NCBI GenBank assembly: GCA_025456145.1
Contig: JALOLD010000003.1
Span: 82,209-146,208 of the forward strand
Source: Thermoanaerobaculales bacterium
GTDB taxonomy: Bacteria; Acidobacteriota; Thermoanaerobaculia; Thermoanaerobaculales; Sulfomarinibacteraceae
DNA length: 64,000 nucleotides
Direction: 5' to 3'
The notes below the pieces were generated by a model that was not told the origin of the DNA, did no database searches, and saw nothing but the letters and a program-made list of their open reading frames with translations. Both the position numbers and the translations under genes were made by a program. Positions 36,729-43,994 of this stretch are shown here, in pieces (position 1 is the stretch's first letter; each line of letters starts with the position of its first letter).

Positions 36729-37535
36729 ATGGCGGTTCGACAGATCATCGAGATCGACCAGGAGAAGTGCGACGGCTGCGGCGACTGCGTGTCGGCCTGC
36801 GCCGAGGGCGCCATCCAGCTGATCGACGGCAAGGCCCGCCTGGTCCGCGACAGCTACTGCGACGGGCTCGGGGCCTGCATCGGCGACTGCCACGTCGGCG
36901 CGATCTCGATCGTCGAGCGCGACGCCGAGGTCTTCGACGAGGACGCGGTGGCGGTTCACCTGCAGGCCATCGGACGGATGCCGGCCCACACCGAGACGCA
37001 CGCCCCGGCGCCACCCCTTCTCAACCTCGTCAACCCGATGCGGGTGGGACCGGCGACGGGCGGCGGTTGTCCCGGCTCGCGGGCCCAGGTGCTCGCGCCG
37101 CGTCCGGTGCTGGCCGGCGTTGGGGCGACGCCCCGGAGCTCGCAGCTCCGACACTGGCCGGTCCAGCTCCACCTCGTCCCGCCGACCGCACCCTTCTTCG
37201 CGGGGGCCGACGTCCTGATCGCCGCCGACTGCGTGCCCTTCGCGGTGGCCGGCTTCCACGAGCGCTACCTCGCCGGCCACTCGCTGGCGATCGCCTGCCC
37301 CAAGCTCGACCACAACCAGGAGGTCTATCTCGACAAGCTGGTCGCCATGATCGACCTCGCCGGCGTCGCCTCGATCCACGTCATGGTGATGGAGGTCCCG
37401 TGCTGCGGCGGGCTTGTCCGTCTCGTCGACCAGGCCCGCCGGCGAGCCTCGCGAGCGGTCCCGGTCCGCTGTACCGTCGTCGGCACCGACGGCGAGGTGC
37501 GCCGCGAGATCGAGCTCGAGCAGGCCGCGGGGTAG
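36729..37535 (+). CDS. Ferredoxin-type protein with two 4Fe-4S motifs and a C-terminal domain
   Basis: 268 residues. The N-terminus (about 10-50) carries two Cys clusters: CDGCGDCVSAC and CDGLGACIGDC, suitable for two 4Fe-4S centres (the second has the spacing C-x4-C-x3-C and may bind a single cluster with help from elsewhere). The rest, with GGGCPGSRAQ, FFAGADVLIAADCVPFAVAGF, LAIACPKLD and MEVPCCGGL, has further Cys that may carry another metal site. Proteins of this layout occur in anaerobes as electron-transfer partners, but no partner is identifiable here. A GGAGG lies before ATG 36729. A Crp/Fnr-like palindrome upstream suggests oxygen- or redox-dependent control. Confidence 0.8.
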   Translation: MAVRQIIEIDQEKCDGCGDCVSACAEGAIQLIDGKARLVRDSYCDGLGACIGDCHVGAISIVERDAEVFDEDAVAVHLQAIGRMPAHTETHAPAPPLLNLVNPMRVGPATGGGCPGSRAQVLAPRPVLAGVGATPRSSQLRHWPVQLHLVPPTAPFFAGADVLIAADCVPFAVAGFHERYLAGHSLAIACPKLDHNQEVYLDKLVAMIDLAGVASIHVMVMEVPCCGGLVRLVDQARRRASRAVPVRCTVVGTDGEVRREIELEQAAG

Positions 37536-37553
37536 CCGCGCCGCCGGCCGGAG

Positions 37554-37559
37554 TACAAT
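37554..37559 (+). promoter_or_regulatory. -10 element (TACAAT) of the DUF1573 gene
   Basis: TACAAT lies 46 nt before the ATG at 37606. GGAGG at 37596-37600 is the ribosome binding site. No good -35 is seen. Confidence 0.4.
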
Positions 37560-37605
37560 CGGGCGACGCGCCGCCCTCGGGTCGCGCGGACGATCGGAGG
37601 TTCGG

Positions 37606-38685
37606 ATGACGCGTCGGCATATGAGCTACCTGACGGCGGCGATCCTCGCCGCCGCGTCGATCGGGATGGTCTTCGGGCAGGCCGGTGTGCCGACGTTCTC
37701 GGTCGAGCAGCCGCGCCTCGACCTCGGCGAGGTCCGGGGCGGCGCCGAGGTGGTGGCGACCTTCGTCTTCCACAACAACGGGGCGCAGGACGTCCGGATC
37801 ATCAAGGCGAAGCCCACTTGAGGCTGCGCGGTGGCCGAGTTCGACTCGGTCATCCCGGCTGGTCAGTCGGGCAAGCTGACGGCGAAGGTCAGAACCACCA
37901 CGGCCCAGTCCGGGCCGTTTTCGAAGAGCGTCGCGGTGACCACCGACGCGCCGGGGGCCGAACGGCTCAACCTCAGCGTGACCTTCACCATCGTCAACGC
38001 GGTGACGGTGCTGCCACGGCCCCAGGTGTCGCTGGCCGGGGTCGAGGGAGACATCTCGTCGGCGACCGTCGTGCTGCGGCGCGGCGACGGGGGCGACCTC
38101 GAGATCGGCGACGTGGTCGGGGTCGACGAGCGGCTCGAGGTCTCGTGGACCAGGGTGACCGATCCGGGGCTCGCGGCGGGTCAGCAGGTCCGTCCGGGGG
38201 ACGTGGTGCTGACCGTCGCGACCAGGCCCGGAACGGCAGCGGCAATGCTCAACGGGACCTTCGGCGTGACCACCAACCACCCCGACGCCGAGCGGGTGGA
38301 CATCGCCTACGGCCTCCGGCTCAGACCGGTGATCGAGGCCAGACCGGAGAGCCTGCGCCTCATCCTCCAGGAGGGCAACCAGGCCGCCAGGATGGCGCTG
38401 GTCCGGGTGCAGCACAACCGCCGGGAGGGCTTTCGGATCACCGGCATCGCGTGCTCGAAGCCCGAGCTCCTCCGCGCCAACCTGGTCGACGGCGATGTCG
38501 AGCAGCAGGTCCACACCGTCGCGGTGATGCTCCAGGACGACGTCATGCCGGGCGCGCTCGGAGAACGGCTGCTCGAGTCGCTAGTGCTCACCACCGACGA
38601 TCCCGGTCGCGAGAGGCTCGAGGTCGGCGTTCTCGTCGAGCCGCGCGAGCTGCACCGGCCCGGTCCGCCCCGACCGATCGAGTAA
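37606..38685 (+). CDS. DUF1573 protein, probable selenoprotein (in-frame TGA at codon 72)
   Basis: 359 codons if TGA 37819-37821 is read as selenocysteine. A signal peptide (about 1-25) is followed by a DUF1573 (Ig-like) domain: PRLDLGEVRGGAEVVATFVF, then IIKAKPT-U-GCAVAEFDSVI and PAGQSGKLTAKV. In DUF1573 the conserved motif here is S/T-C-G-C-T; the TGA replaces exactly the first Cys, giving U-G-C. The reading frame continues without shift through two more beta-sandwich domains, ending LHRPGPPRPIE. A hairpin begins 12 nt after the TGA. The ATG has GGAGG at 5 nt. The 71-residue and 284-residue halves make no sense alone, since the DUF1573 core would be split at its motif. Sec machinery genes are not in the window. 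Confidence 0.85.
37833..37851 (+). promoter_or_regulatory. Candidate bacterial SECIS hairpin downstream of the in-frame TGA
   Basis: GGCCGAGT (37833-37840) pairs with ACTCGGTC (37844-37851) over 8 bp with one G-U and a 3-nt loop. The loop begins 19 nt after the TGA, inside the 16-37 nt window known for bacterial SECIS elements. The usual G within the first two loop bases is not evident, so SelB binding is not assured from this fold. Confidence 0.45.
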
Positions 38686-38821
38686 CCCCGGCGGGGAGGA
38701 CCCGGCCGACCGCGAGTCGGCTCTGCACCTCGGTGGTCGCCGCGGTCCATTCGAGATGGACACGCGGCAAAAACCGCGTACAATGATCCGTCCGCCGCGT
38801 CACGGAAAAGAGCCACGCCGA
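38686..38821 (+). promoter_or_regulatory. Intergenic region upstream of cmk with palindrome and TACAAT
   Basis: A perfect inverted repeat ACGCGG-CAAAAA-CCGCGT (38762-38779) abuts the -10 TACAAT (38779-38784), leaving a leader of about 30 nt before ATG 38822. A protein bound to the palindrome would block the promoter. No -35 is convincing. Confidence 0.4.
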
Positions 38822-39628
38822 ATGCCGTCCACCCAACCGTCCGAGAACCCCCGACCGCTGATCATCGCTATCGACGGCCCGGCGGGAGCCGGTAAGTCGA
38901 CGGTCGCCCGGAGGCTCGCGGATCGGCTCGGCGTTCCCTACATCGACACCGGCGCGATGTACCGCGCGGTCGGCCTGCTGGCGATCCGCGCCGGGCTGAC
39001 GCCGCCCTTCGACGAGACCGCGGACGGTGAGCTCGAGACCCTCGCGGGCGATCACTCGATCGAGCTCGTCGGTCGGGGCGACGAGGTCCGAGTCCTGCTC
39101 GACGGCGAGGACGTCAGCGACCCGATCCGGACCCCGGAGTGCGCCCTGATGGCCTCGGCGGTGTCGGCGGTCAGCGGCGTCCGGCGCGCCTTGGTCCCGC
39201 TCCAACGACGGATCGGGCTCGCCCGCGGCGCGGTGATGGAGGGCCGGGACATCGGCAGCGTCGTCTTTCCCGACGCGACGCTCAAGGTCTTCCTTACCGC
39301 CAGCCCCGACGAGCGGGCGAGGCGGCGTCACGGCGATCTCGTACGCCAGGGAATCGCCTCGTCGGTCGACGAGGTGAGGCGGCAGCAGCACCAGCGCGAT
39401 CTGCAGGACACCTCGCGCACCGACTCGCCGCTCCACGTCGCCAGAGGCTCGGTGGTGGTCGACACCACCGGGCTCGCGCTCGACGAGGTCGTCGAACGAC
39501 TGGTTGCGGAGCTCGAATCGGGCGCGGGGGATCGCCTTGACACGAGCGGTGAGAACACCATAAGGTCACGGAATCACGGAGGATTGGGTTGCAGAAGGTC
39601 TGCGCCCATCGAGGAGGAGTCGTCTTGA
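38822..39628 (+). CDS. cmk: Cytidylate kinase
   Basis: Phosphorylates CMP and dCMP with ATP. 268 residues. Walker A is IDGPAGAGKSTVARRLA (about 17-33), then PYIDTGAMYRAVGL (about 39-52), the GAVMEGRDIGSVVFPDA motif (about 139-155) and RRRHGD...RQQHQRDLQDTSRTDSPL near residues 180-215. The C-terminal 40 residues beyond VERLVAELES are not family-typical. The ATG 38822 was chosen over an in-frame ATG at 38756, which lies before the promoter. It is upstream of rpsA, the classic cmk-rpsA-(himD/HU) order of many bacteria. Its last codons hold the rpsA promoter. Confidence 0.95.
   Translation: MPSTQPSENPRPLIIAIDGPAGAGKSTVARRLADRLGVPYIDTGAMYRAVGLLAIRAGLTPPFDETADGELETLAGDHSIELVGRGDEVRVLLDGEDVSDPIRTPECALMASAVSAVSGVRRALVPLQRRIGLARGAVMEGRDIGSVVFPDATLKVFLTASPDERARRRHGDLVRQGIASSVDEVRRQQHQRDLQDTSRTDSPLHVARGSVVVDTTGLALDEVVERLVAELESGAGDRLDTSGENTIRSRNHGGLGCRRSAPIEEESS
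39537..39566 (+). promoter_or_regulatory. Sigma-70 promoter of rpsA inside the 3' end of cmk
   Basis: A consensus TTGACA (39537-39542) is separated by 18 bp from TAAGGT (39561-39566). This predicts a leader of about 55 nt before the S1 start, long enough for autoregulatory structure. Confidence 0.6.
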
Positions 39629-41433
39629 ACATGGACCTTGAGCTGAACGGCGAGAAGAACAACGGAGAGGGGATGGACCAGCTCTCGATGGAAGAGCTGA
39701 TGGAGACCTCCCTTCAGAGCCTGCGGGAGGGTGAGGTCATCCAGGGTACGGTCGTTGCGATCAACGCCGACGAGGTGCTCATCGACATCGGCTTCAAGTG
39801 CGAGGGCAGCGTGCCGCTGCCCGAGCTCACCGATCCCGCGACCGGCAAGCTGACGGTGGCCGTCAACGACGTCATCGAGGTCTTCGTCGAACGTCTCGAC
39901 GAGGCCGAGGGTCGGGTACGCCTGTCCCACGACCGGGCCAGCAAGCTCAAGATCTGGAGCGTCGTCGAGGAGGCGTACAAGAACGGCGACATCGTGACCG
40001 GCCGGGTGCTCGAGCGCGTCAAGGGCGGCCTCGCGGTCGACATCGGCATTCGCGCCTTTCTCCCCGGCTCGCTGGTCGACCTGCGGCCCAACCGTCGCCT
40101 CGAGGACTACGTCGGCCAGCAGATCGAGGCGCGGGTCATCTCCTTCGACCGGCGCCGGTCAAACGTCGTGCTGTCGCGCAAGGCGGTGCTCGAGGACGAG
40201 ATCGGCAAGGTCAAGGAAGAGACCATGTCCGCCCTCGAGGAGGGCAAGCTGGTCCGAGGGGTCGCCAAGAACATCACCGACTACGGGGTGTTCATCGACC
40301 TCGGCGGGCTCGACGGCCTCCTCCACATCACCGACATCTCGTGGGGCCGGGTCGGTCACCCGAGCGAGTACTTCAAGGTCGGCGACGAGGTCGACGTCGT
40401 GGTGCTGCGCTTCGACCGCGAGCGCGAGCGCGTCTCGCTGGGCTACAAGCAGCGCTTCGAGGATCCGTGGATCCTCGTCCCCGAGCGCTACCCGGTCGGC
40501 AAGCGCGTCCACGGCAAGGTCGTGAGCATCGTCGACTACGGCGCCTTCGTCGCCCTCGAGGAGGGCGTCGAGGGGTTGGTCCACGTCAGCGAGATGTCGT
40601 GGACCAAGAAGGTCAAGAACCCGCGCTCGATCCTCGAGATCGGCGAGGAGGTCGATGTCGTCGTGTCCGAGGTCGACATCGACAAGCGGCGCCTGTCGCT
40701 GTCGCTGCGCGCGATCGAGCCCAACCCCTGGGAGCAGGTCGCCGACACCCACCATGTCGGCAGCCGGATCAAGGGGTTGGTCCGCAACCTGACCGATTTC
40801 GGCGCCTTCGTCGAGATCGTGCCCGGGGTCGACGGTCTGGTCCACATCTCCGACATGTCGTGGACCCGGCGGATCAACCACCCCTCCGAGGTGGTGCAGA
40901 AGGGTGACGAGGTCGAGGCGGTGATTACCTCGGTCGACGTGGTCAACCAGAGGATCTCGCTGTCGATGAAGGAGCTGCTCCCCAACGAGTGGGAGGAGTT
41001 CGCCAACGCCCACGGCGTCGGCGACCTGGTGGCCGGCGTGGTCACCAACGTCACCGACTTCGGGGTCTTCGTCGAGCTCTCGCCCGGCGTCGAGGGGCTG
41101 TGCCACATCTCGGAGATCGACCGGGACAGCGGCGCGACCCTCGCCGAGTCCTTCGCCGCCGGTCAGGGCGTGACCTGCCGGATCCTCCGTATCGACTGGA
41201 ACGAGAACCGAATCGGGCTGTCGATGCACAGCGTCGATCAAGACGGCTCCGGCCCGTCGTCCCCGGCCTCCGCCGAACCGGTCGTCGCGGAGACCGCGAT
41301 GGCCGCCGCCTTCAAGGCGGGGGGTGTGGTCGAGACCCTGTCGGCGGATGTGGCGGACGAGCCGAGCGAGGACCACGACGAGACCGGGGCGGATGGCGAG
41401 AGCGGGGACGCCGAGACCGAGGGGGAGCGCTGA
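39625..41433 (+). CDS. rpsA: 30S ribosomal protein S1
   Basis: Binds mRNA leaders on the 30S subunit. About 602 residues with six S1 OB-fold repeats: EGEVIQGTVVAINADEVLID, NGDIVTGRVLERVKGGLAVD, EGKLVRGVAKNITDYGVFID, VGKRVHGKVVSIVDYGAFVA, VGSRIKGLVRNLTDFGAFVE and VGDLVAGVVTNVTDFGVFVE. The acidic C-terminal tail (DEPSEDHDETGADGESGDAE) is unstructured. TTG 39625 was chosen as start: GGAGG at 39613-39617 lies 7 nt upstream, and TTGA overlaps the cmk stop. ATG 39631 is the alternative, with 13-nt spacing. An own promoter lies in cmk. Confidence 0.95.
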   Translation: MNMDLELNGEKNNGEGMDQLSMEELMETSLQSLREGEVIQGTVVAINADEVLIDIGFKCEGSVPLPELTDPATGKLTVAVNDVIEVFVERLDEAEGRVRLSHDRASKLKIWSVVEEAYKNGDIVTGRVLERVKGGLAVDIGIRAFLPGSLVDLRPNRRLEDYVGQQIEARVISFDRRRSNVVLSRKAVLEDEIGKVKEETMSALEEGKLVRGVAKNITDYGVFIDLGGLDGLLHITDISWGRVGHPSEYFKVGDEVDVVVLRFDRERERVSLGYKQRFEDPWILVPERYPVGKRVHGKVVSIVDYGAFVALEEGVEGLVHVSEMSWTKKVKNPRSILEIGEEVDVVVSEVDIDKRRLSLSLRAIEPNPWEQVADTHHVGSRIKGLVRNLTDFGAFVEIVPGVDGLVHISDMSWTRRINHPSEVVQKGDEVEAVITSVDVVNQRISLSMKELLPNEWEEFANAHGVGDLVAGVVTNVTDFGVFVELSPGVEGLCHISEIDRDSGATLAESFAAGQGVTCRILRIDWNENRIGLSMHSVDQDGSGPSSPASAEPVVAETAMAAAFKAGGVVETLSADVADEPSEDHDETGADGESGDAETEGER

Positions 41434-41485
41434 CCGGCGGCGATCGCGACCGCCAGGAACCGAACCAACGGGGGAGTTGCTCACA

Positions 41486-41770
41486 ATGACCATGACCAAG
41501 GCGGATCTGGTGGACAGGGTCGCCGGCGCAGCGGATGTGCCGAGAAAGACGGCCGACGAGGTGGTGCAGATCGTCCTCGACAGCATCGTCGGCGCGCTGC
41601 ACGCCGATGAGAAGGTCGAGCTCCGCGGCTTCGGATCGTTCCGGATCCGTCAGCGCGACCAGCGGACGGGCCGCAACCCGAAGACCGGCGACAAGGTGCA
41701 CGTCCCGCCCAAGAAGATCCCCTACTTCAAGCCCGGCAAGCACCTTCGCGAAGAGCTCCTGCAGCAGTGA
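41486..41770 (+). CDS. HU/IHF family DNA-binding protein
   Basis: 94-residue nucleoid protein that bends DNA as a dimer. MTKADLVDRVAGAADVPRKT, VELRGFGSFRIRQRDQRTGR and the arm RNPKTGDKVHVPPKKIPYFK (the beta-ribbon with Asn-Pro) are diagnostic. GGGGGAG precedes ATG 41486; a second ATG two codons later is also possible. It follows rpsA by 52 bp, as IHF-beta (himD/ihfB) does in Proteobacteria. HU and IHF-beta cannot be separated on sequence here. Confidence 0.95.
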   Translation: MTMTKADLVDRVAGAADVPRKTADEVVQIVLDSIVGALHADEKVELRGFGSFRIRQRDQRTGRNPKTGDKVHVPPKKIPYFKPGKHLREELLQQ

Positions 41771-41786
41771 GGGTCGGTGGGACGAC

Positions 41787-42260
41787 GTGACGCCGAGCAA
41801 GGCCCTGCGCGACGACGGTCGCAGCCGGCCCGGTGCCGAGGACCGGCCGCCGCCGGTCGCCAAGCCCCTGCTGTTCGTCGCCTGGCTGGTTCCCGGCCTC
41901 GGCCACTGGCTGCTCGGAAAGCGGCTTCGCGCCCTGGTCTTCGCCGCGGTGATCCTCGCGGCCTTCACGACCGGAATCCTCCTCGACGGCGAGCTCGCGG
42001 TGCCGCAGCAAAACAGCCCTCTCACCTGGTTCTTCACCTTCGGCTGTCTCGGTAACGGTGCGCTCTATCTGATCCGCTTGCTCTGGGCCAACGGGATCGA
42101 CGGCCTCTTCAGCTCGGCGTTCCCGTACGGTCTCTCGGGGGGCGGCGATCCGGTGGCGGCGGGGTTCTTCTACGGCAAGGCATTCCTCTACACCTCGGGT
42201 CTGATGAACCTCCTGGTCGTGCTCGACGTGCACGACATCGCTCGCGGCGACAAGAGCTGA
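41787..42260 (+). CDS. Small membrane protein (DUF6677-like)
   Basis: 157 residues with three to four hydrophobic segments: LLFVAWLVPGLGHWLLGK (about 27-44), ALVFAAVILAAFTTGILL (about 48-65), a short one near 80-95 (FTFGCLGNGALYLIRLLW) and a C-terminal GLMNLLVVLDVHDI. The AWLVPGLGHWLLG start resembles DUF6677 or TM2-like proteins, in which Pro-Gly-Leu-Gly-His is a re-entrant hairpin. It starts at GTG 41787, 16 bp after HU. Its stop overlaps the next ATG (TGATG), so the next small gene is coupled. Function unknown. Confidence 0.6.
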   Translation: MTPSKALRDDGRSRPGAEDRPPPVAKPLLFVAWLVPGLGHWLLGKRLRALVFAAVILAAFTTGILLDGELAVPQQNSPLTWFFTFGCLGNGALYLIRLLWANGIDGLFSSAFPYGLSGGGDPVAAGFFYGKAFLYTSGLMNLLVVLDVHDIARGDKS

Positions 42261-42427
42261 TGGACCACTTCCTCCTCCTCGTCTGGCACGCCCTGCTGGT
42301 CGCGACCTTCTTCGCCTTTCTGTGGCGCAGCGACCCGCATGGCCGCAAGGTCATGTTCGTCAAGTCGTTCCTGATCTTGGTACTGGGTGCAGTCGTCGTC
42401 GGATGGCTGATGTTCCCGTTTCCGTGA
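42260..42427 (+). CDS. 55-residue membrane protein
   Basis: A short frame MDHFLLLVWHALLVATFFAF...FVKSFLILVLGAVVVGWLMF has two hydrophobic helices with a basic loop (WRSDPHGRKV) between. TGATG links it to the gene before, and its stop overlaps the next start as GTGA. The coupled position and the regular two-helix pattern support a real gene. No family is recognised. Confidence 0.6.
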   Translation: MDHFLLLVWHALLVATFFAFLWRSDPHGRKVMFVKSFLILVLGAVVVGWLMFPFP

Positions 42428-42837
42428 TCGGCCTCCGGCCGCAGCGGGAACCCCCGAGCCCGACCGTCCCCGGGGCCGCGCTGCGCTGGTCGGCCAACCT
42501 CGCCTATGCCGCGCTGCTGGTGGTGGCCGCACTCCTTCCGTCGACCAGCTCGCTGGTTCACCACGCCCCGCCGGACTGGCTCAGCCACGGCGCGGCGCAC
42601 GGCCTGCAGAGCGTCCTGCTGTGCTGGGCGCTCGCGCCGTCGCTGGGCGCTCGCCGCGGGCTCGCCGGCGCCTTCCTCGGAGCCGTGGCCTTCGGGACGG
42701 TCACCGAGGGTCTCCAGCTGCTCCAGCCCGGGCGGGCGGTCGAGGGGCGCGATCTCATCGCCAACGCCGCCGGCGCCCTGCTCGCCTGCGCGACGATCGC
42801 GGCGATCAAGGGTCGCGACCGGGGGGCGCCTCGATGA
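42424..42837 (+). CDS. VanZ-like family membrane protein
   Basis: 137 residues, four hydrophobic helices. The second half follows the VanZ pattern: LSHGAAHGLQSVLLCWALAP (HGAAH segment), AFGTVTEGLQLLQPGRAVEG with the conserved Glu and PGR motif, and DLIANAAGALLACATI. In vancomycin-resistance clusters VanZ lowers teicoplanin binding, but most homologues are of unknown role in the envelope. GTG 42424 overlaps the previous stop (GTGA); ATG 42403 in frame is an alternative. ATGA overlaps lpxB, so it is co-translated with lipid A synthesis. Confidence 0.75.
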   Translation: MIGLRPQREPPSPTVPGAALRWSANLAYAALLVVAALLPSTSSLVHHAPPDWLSHGAAHGLQSVLLCWALAPSLGARRGLAGAFLGAVAFGTVTEGLQLLQPGRAVEGRDLIANAAGALLACATIAAIKGRDRGAPR

Positions 42838-43940
42838 GCCGCCTGCTCGTCGTCGCCGGCGAGGTCTCCGGGGATCTCCACGCCGGCAACCTCCTGAGCG
42901 AGCTGCGCCGGCTCGATCCCGGGATCGAGGCCTGCGGCATCGGGGGCGAGCGGCTGCAGGCGGCGGGTCTCGAGTGCCTGGCGAGCACCGACGAGCTCGC
43001 CCACATGGGGCTGGTCGAGGTGCTCCGCGAGCTGCCGCGGATCCGCCGGGTGATGAAGCGGGTGGTCGACGAAGCGAGACGTCGGCGCCCAGACCTCGCG
43101 GTCCTCGTCGACTCGCCGGACTTCAACCTGCGGCTGGCCGCCCGTCTCGACCGGATCGGCGTCCCGACGGTGCTCTACGTGTCGCCGCAGCTCTGGGCCT
43201 GGCGGAGGGGACGGGTGAAGGTCGTCCGCCGGCTCGCCAAAGAGGTCATCTGCCTGCTCCCCTTCGAGGTGCCGTTCTACCTCGACCACGGCGTACCCGC
43301 GCGCTACGTCGGCCACCCGCTGGTCGACGACCTGGCGCGCGATGGGCTGCTCGACGAGCGGTTTGCCGCGTCCCCGGGCAAGCTCGCGCTGCTCCCGGGC
43401 TCGCGGGCGATGGAGGTGCGGCAGCTCCTCCCGACGATGCTCGCCGCGGCGGCCGAGCTGACCGACCGGCTGACCGACATCGTGCTCGTCGAGGCGCCCG
43501 GAGTGGGCCGGGTGATCGACGAGATCATCGGGAATGCCGGGACCGCTGCGGCAGTCCGACGGGTCGGCGGGGGGGAGCGACGGCGCGAGCTCGCGACGAG
43601 CCGCCTCGCCTGGACCGCGTCGGGCACCGCGACGCTGGAGTGCGCGCTGCTCGACGTTCCGATGATCGTCGGCTACCGGCTGCAGCCGCTCTCCTACGCC
43701 CTGGCGAGGCTCCTGGTCCGCGTGCCCCACGTCGCCCTGGTCAATCTCATCGCCGGTGAGCGCGCGGCTCCCGAGCTCATCCAGGGACGGTGGAACCCGA
43801 AGGAGCTCATCGCGACGACCCTCGAGCTGCTCGGTGGCAGGGCGGGCGGGCAGCGCGCCGCCCTCGCACCGGTGCGCGAGAGGCTCGGGCCGCCGGGGGC
43901 GTCGCGGCGTGCCGCCGAGGCCGTCCTCGAGCACCTCTGA
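42834..43940 (+). CDS. lpxB: Lipid-A-disaccharide synthase
   Basis: Joins UDP-2,3-diacylglucosamine and lipid X to the lipid A disaccharide at the inner membrane (GT19). 368 residues. Visible family segments are LLVVAGEVSGDLHAGNL (1-20), GGERLQAAGLE, HMGLVEVLRELPRI, LVDSPDFNLRLA, YVSPQLWAWRRGRV, VGHPLVDDL, LALLPGSRAMEV and SGTATLECALLDVPMIVGY. It starts ATG 42834 (ATGA overlap). With the LpxH-like gene at 26485 this supports a lipid A outer membrane. Confidence 0.95.
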   Translation: MSRLLVVAGEVSGDLHAGNLLSELRRLDPGIEACGIGGERLQAAGLECLASTDELAHMGLVEVLRELPRIRRVMKRVVDEARRRRPDLAVLVDSPDFNLRLAARLDRIGVPTVLYVSPQLWAWRRGRVKVVRRLAKEVICLLPFEVPFYLDHGVPARYVGHPLVDDLARDGLLDERFAASPGKLALLPGSRAMEVRQLLPTMLAAAAELTDRLTDIVLVEAPGVGRVIDEIIGNAGTAAAVRRVGGGERRRELATSRLAWTASGTATLECALLDVPMIVGYRLQPLSYALARLLVRVPHVALVNLIAGERAAPELIQGRWNPKELIATTLELLGGRAGGQRAALAPVRERLGPPGASRRAAEAVLEHL

Positions 43941-43970
43941 CCGCCGGGCGGGCGTGGGCGGGCCCGATGG

Positions 43971-43976
43971 TAGAAT
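43971..43976 (+). promoter_or_regulatory. -10 element (TAGAAT) of rimO
   Basis: TAGAAT is 18 nt before ATG 43995, with GGAGGA just before the start. No -35 is evident. Confidence 0.45.
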
Positions 43977-43994
43977 CTCGCCCCTGGAGGAAGA

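Noticed and set aside
37606-37821. DUF1573 gene as a simple pseudogene
   Set aside because: Only one stop is present, it falls on the conserved Cys, and the following 280 codons are intact. Not fully excluded.
37831-38685. A separate gene starting at GTG 37831
   Set aside because: It has no ribosome binding site, lacks a signal peptide and starts in the middle of a DUF1573 domain whose first half ends 10 bases earlier in the same frame.
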